Of a stretch of DNA of 64,000 nt, positions 26,376-34,368 are shown piece after piece. Within the stretch, counting starts at the first letter, position 1; every line of letters starts with the position of its first letter. The notes below the pieces were generated by a model. That model worked only from the letters and a program-made list of their open reading frames with translations, made no database searches and was not told where the DNA came from. The stretch comes from Janthinobacterium violaceinigrum (GTDB taxonomy: Bacteria > Pseudomonadota > Gammaproteobacteria > Burkholderiales > Burkholderiaceae_D). The DNA lies in NCBI RefSeq assembly GCF_009208555.1, contig NZ_WFLI01000029.1, forward strand, positions 1-64,000. Direction: 5' to 3'. Both the position numbers and the translations under genes were made by a program.

Positions 26376-26919
26376 AGTGAATAGGGTGGGTGCGGAAGTG
26401 ATCGCCCTCTTCGCCGTCATCTTCGTCATCGCCATGGTCATGGCCGTGTGCGCCATGCACGTGGCCATGGGCGATTTCTTCTTCGGTGGCTTCGCGCACG
26501 TCAGCGACGGTCAGCGAGAAGCGCAGCGCGATGCCGGCCAGTGGATGGTTACCATCCAGCACGACCTTGTCGTCGGCGATATCGGTGACCGTGAAGATCA
26601 TCGCCTCTTCGTCCGGCGAATCGCTTTCCGGCATGCCTTCGAACTGCATGCCCACTTCCAGCGGCTCAGGCAGGCGATTGCGTGGCTCGACCTTGACCAG
26701 GGCTGGATCGTATTCACCGAAAGCATCATCCGGTTCGATCTGGATCGTGTTGGAATAGCCAACTTCCTTGCCGTCGAGCTCTTCTTCGATCTTCGGCAGG
26801 GTGTTTTCATAATCACCGTGCAGGTAGACCATCGGCTGACGGCCGTCTTCGATCAGATTGTCTTGCGCGTCTGACAGTTTGTAGTTGACAGTCACGACCG
26901 TATTTTTGGCAATCTTCAT
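26374..26919 (-). CDS. slyD: FKBP-type peptidyl-prolyl isomerase SlyD, 181 aa
   Basis: SlyD is a cytoplasmic prolyl isomerase and chaperone that also binds nickel for hydrogenase and other metalloenzymes. The FKBP part (NTVVTVNYKLSDAQDNLIEDG, then FGEYDPALV and EVGMQFEGM) is split by the insert-in-flap domain (IFTVTDIADDKVVLDGNHPLAG). The C-terminal tail is rich in His and Asp (GHVHGAHGHDHGDDEDD), a metal-binding feature. ATG 26919 has AAGGAAG upstream; the frame runs further but that start lacks a site. A TATAAT lies on the minus strand near 26955. It diverges from roxA. Confidence 0.95.
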   Translation of the reverse strand: MKIAKNTVVTVNYKLSDAQDNLIEDGRQPMVYLHGDYENTLPKIEEELDGKEVGYSNTIQIEPDDAFGEYDPALVKVEPRNRLPEPLEVGMQFEGMPESDSPDEEAMIFTVTDIADDKVVLDGNHPLAGIALRFSLTVADVREATEEEIAHGHVHGAHGHDHGDDEDDGEEGDHFRTHPIH

Positions 26920-27012
26920 TATGCTTCCTTTCATTGTATAAGCTGGCAAATTATACCTTCACGCCGCCAACGGCAGGCGCATTCCTGCATTTCCGGTTGT
27001 TATAATGGGCGC

Positions 27013-28134
27013 ATGAAAAAATTAACTCTCCTCGGCGATATCACGCCGGCGCAATTCCTGCGCGACTACTGGCATAAAAAACCCTTGTTGATCCGTCAAG
27101 CCGTGCCTGGCTTCAAGGCGCTGTTCGATTTCAAGGCCCTGGCCGAACTGGCCACCCTGGACCACGTCGAATCGCGCCTGGTCAGCCATGCGGATGGCCA
27201 CTGGAACATGCAGCAAGGTCCGCTGACCAGCCTGCCATCGCTGAAACAGAAGGAATGGACCCTGCTGGTGCAGGGCGCCAACCTGCACAGCGCCAAGGCC
27301 GACGCCCTGCTGCGCCAGTTCCGTTTCCTGCCCGATGCGCGCCTGGACGACCTGATGGTCAGCTTCGCCACCGACGGCGGCGGCGTGGGCCCGCATTTCG
27401 ATTCCTACGACGTGTTCCTGCTGCAAGGCCAGGGCAAGCGCCACTGGCGCATCGGCGCGCAGAAAGACCTGAGCCTGATCGACGGCTTGCCGCTGAAAAT
27501 CCTCAGCAACTTCACGCCCGACGAAGAATTCACCCTGGAACCGGGCGACATGCTGTACCTGCCGCCCCACTACGCGCACGACGGCGTGGCCATCGGCGAC
27601 TGCCAGACGTATTCGATCGGCTTCCGCTCGCCATCGTTCCAGGAACTGGGCGAAGCCTTCCTGCAATTCATGGCCGACTCGATCGACTTGCCCGGCATTT
27701 ACAGCGATCCCGACCTGAAAGCGTCAGGCAAGCCGGCGGAAATTCCCCGCGAGATGCTCAGCACCATCACGGAAGAAATGAACAAGGTGCGCTTCACGGA
27801 AGAAGACGTGACCATCTTCCTGGGCGAACACCTGTCTGAACCGAAGCACAATGTGTTTTTCACGCCGCTGTCCAAGCCGCTGACGGTGGGCCGCTTCGCG
27901 GACGCCGCACAGAAAAAGGGTGTCGTGTTGTCGCGCAAGACCTTGATGCTGTATCGTGGCAAGAACGTCTTCATCAATGGCGAATCGTTTGCTATTGGCA
28001 AGGCCGACAAAACGACACTGGAAACCCTGGCCAACGAACGCGCCCTCGATGGTGCCGCCGTGGCCCAGGCTTCCGATGACGTGATGGATGCGTTATATAC
28101 CTGGTATCAGGATGGCTGGATCGAACTGGCCTGA
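27013..28134 (+). CDS. roxA: Ribosomal oxygenase RoxA/YcfD-like (cupin/JmjC), 373 aa
   Basis: These Fe(II)/2-oxoglutarate oxygenases hydroxylate Arg81 of ribosomal protein L16. The iron triad is visible as His and Asp in VGPHFDSYDVFLLQGQGKRHW (near residue 130) and a second His in YLPPHYAHDGVA (near residue 190). The C-terminal winged-helix part has QKKGVVLSRKTLMLYRG. A TATAAT at 27001-27006 lies only six bases before the ATG, so the transcript may begin at or next to the start codon (leaderless). No ribosome binding site is seen. The 1,122-base gene is of normal size. Confidence 0.9.
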   Translation: MKKLTLLGDITPAQFLRDYWHKKPLLIRQAVPGFKALFDFKALAELATLDHVESRLVSHADGHWNMQQGPLTSLPSLKQKEWTLLVQGANLHSAKADALLRQFRFLPDARLDDLMVSFATDGGGVGPHFDSYDVFLLQGQGKRHWRIGAQKDLSLIDGLPLKILSNFTPDEEFTLEPGDMLYLPPHYAHDGVAIGDCQTYSIGFRSPSFQELGEAFLQFMADSIDLPGIYSDPDLKASGKPAEIPREMLSTITEEMNKVRFTEEDVTIFLGEHLSEPKHNVFFTPLSKPLTVGRFADAAQKKGVVLSRKTLMLYRGKNVFINGESFAIGKADKTTLETLANERALDGAAVAQASDDVMDALYTWYQDGWIELA

Positions 28135-28487
28135 ATGCCCGTTGCGTAGCAAAGTGGTATTACAGTAGATGAAATAACAGCATCTGCGCTAGCGCAATGA
28201 AACATATTATTTTTATATCGTTTTGTCGCGCTTTCGCAAATCGCTTACACTTGCTTGCAATTTGCTTCGGCAAATATTGCGATATCACAAAATAGTTGCG
28301 AATTTGCCTCTTGCTCCTATTGCGACGCACCAAAAATCGCTATAATATTCGGTTAGGAAGTTTCCGTTGTCTGGCAGGCACCACCTGGTACGAAAAGCCT
28401 TCGAAGACGACCTAACGAGCGATAATTACCGGTAATTATTCATCGCAACAATATTGGTTTATTTTTTGAAATAATTAAGGAAAACAA
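28135..28487 (+). promoter_or_regulatory. Promoter and structured leader of the Ala-rich lipoprotein gene
   Basis: This 353-base gap has no gene. The first half is A/T-rich and contains palindrome TGCGCTAGCGCA (28185-28196) and a hairpin with a TTCG loop (TTTGC-TTCG-GCAAA, about 28260). TATAAT at 28341-28346 is a perfect -10 box; the -35 is weak. The leader then starts near 28353 and is about 135 bases long. GTTAGG (28352-28357) can pair with CCTAAC (28411-28416) to close a domain holding CAGG-CACCA-CCTG and CTTCGAAG. The 18-base perfect palindrome ATAATTACCGGTAATTAT (28422-28439) follows. GGAAAACA precedes the ATG. Confidence 0.55.
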
Positions 28488-28742
28488 ATGAAAAAATCCC
28501 TGCTGATCGCCTCCCTGATGGTTGTTGCTCTGGCTGCTTGCAGCAAAAAAGAAGAAGCTCCTGCACCAGCACCAGTAGTTGAAACCCCAGCACCAGCACC
28601 AGTAGTTGAAGCTGCTCCAGCTGCTGCTGCTGACGCTGCTGCTTCGGCCGCTACCGACGCTGCTGCTGCTGCTTCGGCTGCCGCTTCGGCCGCTACCGAC
28701 GCTGCTTCGGCTGCTTCGGCTGCTGCATCGGCTGCTAAGTAA
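28488..28742 (+). CDS. Small Ala-rich lipoprotein, 84 aa
   Basis: The signal peptide MKKSLLIASLMVVALAAC ends in lipobox LAAC, then CSKKEEAPAPAP: a lipoprotein with a short charged start. The rest is almost only Ala, Pro, Val, Ser, Asp and Thr, with repeats of APAPVVE and then SAATDAA/SAASAA units that would form a long amphipathic helix or coiled coil. Such proteins resemble small abundant envelope lipoproteins, but no function is known to me. Codon choice (GCT, GTT, TCG) differs from the GCC-rich neighbours and fits high expression. A strong promoter, structured leader and strong terminator make it a single-gene unit. Confidence 0.88.
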   Translation: MKKSLLIASLMVVALAACSKKEEAPAPAPVVETPAPAPVVEAAPAAAADAAASAATDAAAAASAAASAATDAASAASAAASAAK

Positions 28743-28762
28743 TTTAGCACCCTGCACTAAAG

Positions 28763-28789
28763 AAAGCCGGCCTTTGGGCCGGCTTTTTT
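28763..28789 (+). terminator. Rho-independent terminator of the lipoprotein gene
   Basis: AGCCGGCC (28765-28772) pairs perfectly with GGCCGGCT across loop TTTG and is followed by TTTTTT. It starts 20 bases after the stop codon. Confidence 0.93.
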
Positions 28790-28828
28790 GCGTCCCCTGT
28801 TTTATCCCCGAGATAAAAGCCAGGACTC

Positions 28829-28880
28829 GGCAATAAAAAAGGCTGACCCGGTTTCCCGGGCCAGCCTTTTTTATTGCCGA
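28829..28880. terminator. Bidirectional terminator between lipoprotein gene and bamC
   Basis: CGGCAATAAAAAAGGCTG pairs with CAGCCTTTTTTATTGCCG around an inner CCGG-TTTC-CCGG stem. Both flanks give a T-run on either strand, so it can stop transcription from both sides. For bamC it lies 34 bases after the stop. Confidence 0.9.
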
Positions 28881-28913
28881 GGCAGGTTGTGACGCCTGCC
28901 GCGTATATCGCGC

Positions 28914-30107
28914 TTACTTCAGCTGGTCATTCAGCAGGCCCAGGATCTTCTCGGCCACTGGCGAGATATCGGGCTGGCCTTCATTGCTGAGGATGCTGAC
29001 CAGGCTGGTCGAGCCATTGCCGGCCTTGACCAGGACGCGGTAGCGCTGCGCTTCCTTATCCTTGTCGGACGACGAGCCCCAGCTGAACAGTTTCGAGAAG
29101 AAACCATCTTTCTTGACTGCATCCGGATCGACGTAACGCACGAAATACGTGCCTTGCGTGCGGTCGCGGTCTTCCACGGTGAAGCCGACACGGTCCAGCG
29201 CCAGGCCCACACGGCGCCAGGCGCGGTCGAAACCTTCATCGACTTCGATGGCGCGCGCCGGCGTGGCGGCATCGCCCACCAGCTTGGCGTGCTGCGGCTG
29301 CACGATGGCGGCGTCCACGGCCGTCTTCGCTTGAGCATCGTCGCTGGCCGCGCCCAGGCGCGTCATCAGCTTGGCCAGGAATTGCGCTTCCAGGCCCGGA
29401 TCGTTCGGGCGCGCCGTCCAGGTGGTGGTTTCCTTGTCGCGGCCCGTTACGACCTCTTCCACGCCGCGGTGGCTGATGTAGATTTCGGTCGAACCGTCGG
29501 CCAGGCGCTCCACGCGGGTACGGAACTTGTCTTTTTCACCCGTCGAGTACAGCGAATCGAAGGCCTTGCCGATGGTGCTGCGAATAAAGTCCTGCGGCAC
29601 CTTGGCGCGGTTTTCGTTCCACTCGGTTTCCATGATGCCAGCCGTCGGCTGGTCGATGGCGATGGTAAAGCCCGAATCTTCCCAGAACTGCTTGAGTTGC
29701 GGCCACAGCACTTCAGGCGACTGCTTGACGACCAGCCAGCGCTGGTTGCCCGCGCGCTCGACCTTGACGCCGCCGGCCGTGACGGGCACGACGCCCACCG
29801 TGCCGTCCGCGCCCACGACGACGGGCGTGCCCGCCGTGGCGTTGCGCTGCGCGTTGTAGCCGGAAGCCGTGGCCACGCCGTTTTTCGCATCCGGCAGGGA
29901 GTAGCGGTTGTCCTGCTGCAATTGCGTCAGGTCAGGCGGCACGTCCAGGGTGCCGGCTTTCTTGACCGACTTGTAGTCGACCTTGTCGCCGCCGACTACC
30001 GAACTGATCATGCCGCAGCCCGCGAGGCTGGCTGCGACGGCGCCGATGACGATGCCGCGGACGGCGATGGTGGCAGGCGCCGGTTTGGTTTTCTTGCAAT
30101 TAGTCAT
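28914..30107 (-). CDS. bamC: Outer membrane assembly lipoprotein BamC, 397 aa
   Basis: BamC is a lipoprotein of the BAM machine that inserts beta-barrel proteins in the outer membrane. Lipobox SLAGC ends the signal peptide. Next comes VDYKSVKKAGTLDVPPDLTQ, the conserved unstructured segment that contacts BamD, and two helix-grip domains (WLVVKQSPEVLWPQLKQFWEDSGF and FDRAWRRVGLALDRVGFTVEDRDR). The size is somewhat above the E. coli protein, as in other beta-proteobacteria. It lies downstream of dapA (81-base gap), an arrangement also known in E. coli, so both may share a transcript. Confidence 0.95.
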   Translation of the reverse strand: MTNCKKTKPAPATIAVRGIVIGAVAASLAGCGMISSVVGGDKVDYKSVKKAGTLDVPPDLTQLQQDNRYSLPDAKNGVATASGYNAQRNATAGTPVVVGADGTVGVVPVTAGGVKVERAGNQRWLVVKQSPEVLWPQLKQFWEDSGFTIAIDQPTAGIMETEWNENRAKVPQDFIRSTIGKAFDSLYSTGEKDKFRTRVERLADGSTEIYISHRGVEEVVTGRDKETTTWTARPNDPGLEAQFLAKLMTRLGAASDDAQAKTAVDAAIVQPQHAKLVGDAATPARAIEVDEGFDRAWRRVGLALDRVGFTVEDRDRTQGTYFVRYVDPDAVKKDGFFSKLFSWGSSSDKDKEAQRYRVLVKAGNGSTSLVSILSNEGQPDISPVAEKILGLLNDQLK

Positions 30108-30188
30108 GTCGTAACTGGATAAGAAGCTAAGTAGCAGCTGGAATCAGGGAAGGTCCGGACTGGTCAAGCCCGGGCTTAAAGGTTCGGC

Positions 30189-31067
30189 TTAAGGCAGGAT
30201 ACCGGCGTCGCGCAAGGCATCGCGCACGGTGGCATGGCAATTCTCAGCCAATGGCACCAGTGGCAAGCGTATGCCGGCCGGCATCAGGCCCATTTCGGCC
30301 AGCGCCCATTTGACGGGCACCGGGTTGGGCTCGACAAACAATTTCTGGTGCAAAGGGAAAACTTTGTTATTGATGGCAATGGCCGTGGCACGTTCGCCCG
30401 CCATGGCTGCCACGCACAGTTCGTGCATGGCGCGCGGCGCAACGTTGGCCGTCACGGAAATGTTGCCGTGGCCGCCGCAGAACATCAGCGCCATGGCCGT
30501 CGGATCGTCGCCCGAGTACACGGCGAAGTCCGCTGGAACCAGGCGCAGCAGGTCGATGCCGCGGCCGATATTGCCGGTCGCATCTTTCACGCCGACGATA
30601 TTCGGGATGGCGGACAGGCGCACGATGGTCTCGTTGCTCATGTCGGCAACGGTACGGCCTGGCACGTTGTACAGGATGACGGGAATGTCGACGGCTTCGG
30701 CGATGGCCTTGAAGTGCTGGTACATGCCTTCCTGGGTAGGACGGTTGTAGTACGGCACAACTTGCAAGACAGCATCGGCGCCCGCTTCTTTCGCGTAGCG
30801 CGTCAGTTTGATGGCCTCGGCCGTGGAGTTGCCACCGGCGCCGGCGATGATAGGAATGCGTCCCTTGGCATGTTCGACGGTCAACTGGATCAGTTCGCAG
30901 TGTTCTTCCACGCTGACCGTTGCCGATTCGCCCGTCGTGCCAACGATGACGATGCCGTCCGTACCCTCGGCGATATGCCAGTCGATCAGCTTGCGCAGAC
31001 CTGGAAAGTCCAGACTGCCGTCTGCGTACATCGGGGTGACGATTGCTACAATGCTGCCCTTGATCAT
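30189..31067 (-). CDS. dapA: 4-hydroxy-tetrahydrodipicolinate synthase DapA, 292 aa
   Basis: DapA joins pyruvate and aspartate semialdehyde in the first committed step of lysine and diaminopimelate synthesis. The fold is a TIM barrel. GTTGESATVS, YYNRPTQEGMYQHF, VILYNVPGRT (catalytic Tyr) and NIVGVKDATGNIGR (Schiff-base Lys) are all present. The length is standard. It is upstream of bamC on the same strand. Confidence 0.97.
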   Translation of the reverse strand: MIKGSIVAIVTPMYADGSLDFPGLRKLIDWHIAEGTDGIVIVGTTGESATVSVEEHCELIQLTVEHAKGRIPIIAGAGGNSTAEAIKLTRYAKEAGADAVLQVVPYYNRPTQEGMYQHFKAIAEAVDIPVILYNVPGRTVADMSNETIVRLSAIPNIVGVKDATGNIGRGIDLLRLVPADFAVYSGDDPTAMALMFCGGHGNISVTANVAPRAMHELCVAAMAGERATAIAINNKVFPLHQKLFVEPNPVPVKWALAEMGLMPAGIRLPLVPLAENCHATVRDALRDAGILP

Positions 31068-31151
31068 AGTAAGTTTATAGCGCCGATAAATAAAACAACG
31101 ATTGTAGCGGATAGCCCGCGCCTGTGGTGCATTCTGACATAGTATGGCCGC

Positions 31152-31724
31152 TCAAAACGTTGGCAGCAGGGCTGCCAACCGTGGAAAATCCGGCCGGACG
31201 GCACAAATTCGTTGCACCAGAGCAGCTTTTGGCTGTTCCACGCGTCCATCCTCATACGCTACCACACGCAAGCCCTGCTGCACCGCCCAGGCCAGCATTT
31301 CGCCTTCCTTCAGCAGGAATTTCGGATTCGACGGCTTGCCGAACTGCTCATTGCCTTCAGCAAAGGTTTCATACAGCAGCACGCCATCGGGCGCCAGGCT
31401 GGCCACCATGGCTTCCAGCAGGGGCCGGTGCAGATAATTGGTGACGACGATGCCGGCAAAGCGGCCCGCAGCGAACGGCCACACGGCGCCCGGCGCTTCC
31501 AGGTCCACCAGCGAGGTGGTGATGCCCGTGCCGGCCGCTTTTTCCAGCATTTCCGGATCGTGGTCGAGCGCGATCACGGGGTGGCCCAGGGTCACCAGGT
31601 GGCGCGCATGGCGGCCTGCGCCGCAGGCCAGGTCCAGCACTTCGCCGCCCGGGATCAATGGCGCCCAGCGGCGCAGCCAGCCGGAAATCGCTTCGGTTTC
31701 TATTGTTGGTTCAGTTACTTGCAT
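31152..31724 (-). CDS. SAM-dependent methyltransferase, 190 aa
   Basis: A class I methyltransferase with motif I GGEVLDLACGAGRHARHL, motif II VIALDHDPEML and the later VLLYETFAEGNEQFGKP. It resembles small TehB-like enzymes. The ATG at 31724 is preferred over two earlier in-frame ATGs (31739, 31736) because TGGAAG lies five bases upstream of it. The substrate is not predictable. It lies downstream of the site-2 protease gene (gap of about 40 bases) and upstream of dapA, all on the minus strand, and could be co-transcribed. Confidence 0.88.
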   Translation of the reverse strand: MQVTEPTIETEAISGWLRRWAPLIPGGEVLDLACGAGRHARHLVTLGHPVIALDHDPEMLEKAAGTGITTSLVDLEAPGAVWPFAAGRFAGIVVTNYLHRPLLEAMVASLAPDGVLLYETFAEGNEQFGKPSNPKFLLKEGEMLAWAVQQGLRVVAYEDGRVEQPKAALVQRICAVRPDFPRLAALLPTF

Positions 31725-31766
31725 CGCTACTTCCATCAATTATTTGCATACATCCAGTTGCGGGCA

Positions 31767-32444
31767 TCAAGTCAACAGGGCCGTCAGGGGCGTGACCAGG
31801 GTGACAAAAATGCCGATGACAAATTCGATTGCCGCCAGCAGGGCGCGGTTCAGAATGCCCGTGTACATCAGCAGCACCAGGGCGCCGAACACGTACAGGC
31901 CGTAGCGCTCGATGCTGGCGTAGGGACGCGCCAGCTGCATCGGCAGCAAGCCCGTCATGATGCGCCCGCCATCGAGCGGCGGCACGGGTATCAGGTTAAA
32001 CACGAACATGGCCGCATTCACGCTGACGCCGGCGCCGGCCATCTTGCGGAAAAACATGCCCATTTCCGTCGGCGGCAGCACGCTGAGCACGACGAAGGCG
32101 ATCATCCAGCCCAGGCCCATGACGAAATTGGCGCCAGGGCCGGCAAACGCCACCCAGGCCATCTGCTTCTTCGGATTGCGCAGGCGGCTGAAATCGACGG
32201 GCACGGGCTTGGCATAGCCGAACGGCACCTGGATCGTGAAATACAGTATCAAGGGCAGCAGGATCGTGCCGAAAGGATCGATATGCCGGATGGGATTGAG
32301 GCTCAGCCTGCCCTCGTTCGACGCCGTGGGATCGCCGAAATAGCGGGCGGCGTAGCCGTGCGCCGCCTCATGCAGGGAAATGGCAAACAGCACCGGCACC
32401 AGGTACACCGCAACGGTCTGGACTATCGTATTGAAATCGCTCAT
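31767..32444 (-). CDS. Site-2 protease family (M50) membrane metalloprotease, 225 aa
   Basis: An integral inner-membrane zinc protease. The zinc motif HEAAH is in LFAISLHEAAHGYAARYFGD, and the second motif is NLIPVPPLDGGRI. Five to six hydrophobic segments are evident. There is no PDZ domain, so it belongs to the short YwhC-like group rather than RseP. Substrate is unknown. It is transcribed toward the methyltransferase gene. The intergenic repeat copy B lies upstream of it. Confidence 0.92.
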   Translation of the reverse strand: MSDFNTIVQTVAVYLVPVLFAISLHEAAHGYAARYFGDPTASNEGRLSLNPIRHIDPFGTILLPLILYFTIQVPFGYAKPVPVDFSRLRNPKKQMAWVAFAGPGANFVMGLGWMIAFVVLSVLPPTEMGMFFRKMAGAGVSVNAAMFVFNLIPVPPLDGGRIMTGLLPMQLARPYASIERYGLYVFGALVLLMYTGILNRALLAAIEFVIGIFVTLVTPLTALLT

Positions 32445-32496
32445 GACCGCGATTCTACCAGAGGCATCCCAGCCCCTTTCTTATGTTGCCATTAAG

Positions 32497-32616
32497 AACA
32501 CCTGCCAAAACCTACTGCGCGTCGCGATTTGCGGCCTGCGATGCTCACTGTGCCAAAGCACAGTTGCGCTTCTTAGCCACAACTCGCTACCGCTCGCTAC
32601 AGTTTTGTCAGGCGTT
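32497..32616 (-). repeat. Dispersed intergenic hairpin element, copy B
   Basis: A 120-base copy in the opposite orientation to copy A. The ends are AACGCCTGACAAAACT and AGGTTTTGGCAGGTGTT read on the minus strand. The inner hairpin is ACTGTGC-TTTG-GCACAGT, which differs from copy A in both arms together. It lies 24 bases downstream of the stop of the YciO-type gene. Confidence 0.8.
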
Positions 32617-32640
32617 GTAAAGATAGGTAAATGCAATCTC

Positions 32641-33264
32641 CTACAGACCCAGCACGGCCGGGTCGCCACGCCCCACGCGCACCACTTCCGGCTCCGGCCC
32701 CGTCAGATCGATCACGGTGCTGGGGCCATGCGCGCAGACGCCGCCGTCGACGATCAGGTCGACCAGTTTTTCCAGGCGCTCGCGGATGGTGTCGGCGTCC
32801 GTCAGGCTGTCTTCGTCGCCGGGCAAGGTCAATGTGGCGCCCAGCAGCGGCTGGCCCAACTCTTCCAGCAGGCATTGCACGATGCGGTGCTGCGGCACGC
32901 GCAGGCCGATGGTCTTGCGCGAAGGATGGCTGAGGCGGCGCGGCACTTCCTTGGTCGCTTCCAGGATGAAGGTGTAGGCGCCCGGCGTGGCCGCCTTGAG
33001 CAGGCGGAACTGACGGTTGTCGACCCGGGCATACACGCCCAGCTCGCTCAAGTCGCGGCACAGCAAGGTTAAATGGTGCTTTTCATCCACGCCGCGGATG
33101 CGGCGCAGGCGCTCGACGGCGCCCTTGTCGTCGAGCTGGCACACCAGCGCGTAGCAGGAATCCGTGGGCAAGGCCACGACGCCGCCGGACTGGATGATCT
33201 GCGCCGCCTGCTTGATCAGGCGCAATTGCGGATTGTCAGGGTGAATATGGAAGAATTGACTCAT
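32641..33264 (-). CDS. YrdC/YciO-type L-threonylcarbamoyladenylate synthase family protein, 207 aa
   Basis: The Sua5/YrdC fold makes threonylcarbamoyl-AMP for tRNA t6A; YciO paralogues have weaker or unclear activity. GGVVALPTDSCYALVCQL, VERLRRIRGVDEKHHLTLLC, TPGAYTFILEATKEVPRRL and VDLIVDGGVCAHGPSTVIDL follow the family. MSQFFHIHPDNPQ at the N-terminus points to the YciO branch rather than TsaC. It is followed by repeat copy B. It is the next gene after the PHP phosphatase and htpX cluster on the minus strand. Confidence 0.9.
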   Translation of the reverse strand: MSQFFHIHPDNPQLRLIKQAAQIIQSGGVVALPTDSCYALVCQLDDKGAVERLRRIRGVDEKHHLTLLCRDLSELGVYARVDNRQFRLLKAATPGAYTFILEATKEVPRRLSHPSRKTIGLRVPQHRIVQCLLEELGQPLLGATLTLPGDEDSLTDADTIRERLEKLVDLIVDGGVCAHGPSTVIDLTGPEPEVVRVGRGDPAVLGL

Positions 33265-33302
33265 GTGTAAGCGTTCTGGCGAACCAGCTTGTTAAGTTAG
33301 CA

Positions 33303-34187
33303 TTATTGTACGCCGCGCAGCGCGGCAATACGTTGCTCGATAGGCGGATGGGTGGCAAACAGCGCGCCCCAGCCGCCATTGCCGCCGCTGATGCCCAGCG
33401 CCTGCATCGATTGGGGCAATTCGCCCGGCTGCACGCCGCCCAGGCGGGCCAGCGCATGCATCATCGGCGTGGGGCTGCCCAGCAGCTTGGCGGAACCGGC
33501 GTCGGCGCGGAATTCGCGCTGGCGCGAGAACCAGGCCACGATGATGGACGCGAGCAAGCCGAAGATCACTTCGCACACCATCACGGTGACGAAATAGCCG
33601 ATGCCGCGTCCGCCGCCTTCGCGGTTGTTATTTTTCAGCAGCACATTGTCGACAAAGAAACCCACCACGCGGGCCATGAAGACGACGAAAGTATTCACCA
33701 CGCCCTGGATCAGGGTCAGGGTCACCATGTCGCCATTGGCCACGTGGGCGATCTCGTGGCCCAGCACGGCTTCGACTTCATCGCGGTTCATGCTTTGCAG
33801 CAAGCCGGTGGACACGGCCACCAGCGCCGAATTCTTGAAGGCGCCCGTGGCAAACGCATTCGCGTCGCCTTCGTACACGGCCACTTCCGGCATGCCGATG
33901 CCGGCCCGCTCGGACAGCGCGCGCACGGTGTTGACCAGCCACAATTCCGTCGACGAGGTCGGGTTGTCGATCACGCGCGCACCCGTGCTCCACTTGGCCA
34001 TGGGTTTACTGATCAGCAGCGAAAAGATCGACCCCGTAAAGCCCACCACCAGCGAAAACACGAGCAGGCTGCCCAGGTTCAGGGTACTGCCGCGCGCCGG
34101 ATTGCCCACGCCCAGCAAGCTGAGGACGAGCGACAGCACCAGCATCACGGCCAGGTTGGTTGCAATAAAAAGGACGATACGTTTCAT
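33303..34187 (-). CDS. htpX: Membrane protease HtpX, 294 aa
   Basis: HtpX is a heat-induced zinc protease of the inner membrane that degrades damaged membrane proteins together with FtsH. Two N-terminal membrane segments (MKRIVLFIATNLAVMLVLSLVL; GSLLVFSLVVGFTGSIFSLL) are followed by the active site VLGHEIAHVANGDMVT with HEIAH, two more spans, and the third ligand Glu in SRQREFRADAGSAKLLGS. The C-terminal FATHPPIEQRIAALR is typical. Length is standard. Confidence 0.97.
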   Translation of the reverse strand: MKRIVLFIATNLAVMLVLSLVLSLLGVGNPARGSTLNLGSLLVFSLVVGFTGSIFSLLISKPMAKWSTGARVIDNPTSSTELWLVNTVRALSERAGIGMPEVAVYEGDANAFATGAFKNSALVAVSTGLLQSMNRDEVEAVLGHEIAHVANGDMVTLTLIQGVVNTFVVFMARVVGFFVDNVLLKNNNREGGGRGIGYFVTVMVCEVIFGLLASIIVAWFSRQREFRADAGSAKLLGSPTPMMHALARLGGVQPGELPQSMQALGISGGNGGWGALFATHPPIEQRIAALRGVQ

Positions 34188-34269
34188 GGGCGATGGCTCC
34201 GGAAAACAAGAATAACTAAAAGATAAGTGTGCTGTCGCGACTTTTCAAGCCCGAGCACATCCTGCAATG

Positions 34270-34368
34270 AATGCCTAAGAAAATCGTCGCGAGCGGCAGT
34301 GATTTGTGGCCGAGAAGCGCAGCTGTACTTGAGTACAGCGCGCCGCGCAGCAGATTTTCAACGGCATT
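34270..34368 (+). repeat. Dispersed intergenic hairpin element, copy C
   Basis: A 99-base shorter copy in the same orientation as copy A. The core from GCGAGCGGCAGTGATTTG to AAGCGCA is identical to copy A. The inner hairpin is GCTGTAC-TTGA-GTACAGC. The outer arms are different from the other copies (AATGCC...GAAAATC and GATTTTC...GGCATT) yet still pair with each other. The GAGCATCGCCGGCCGC part is missing. Its final TT belongs to the stop codon of the minus-strand PHP gene. Confidence 0.78.

Noticed and set aside
28600..28740. Tandem DNA repeat or CRISPR-like array
   Set aside because: The repetition comes from Ala/Ser/Thr/Asp codons inside the small lipoprotein gene; there are no spacers and no cas genes.
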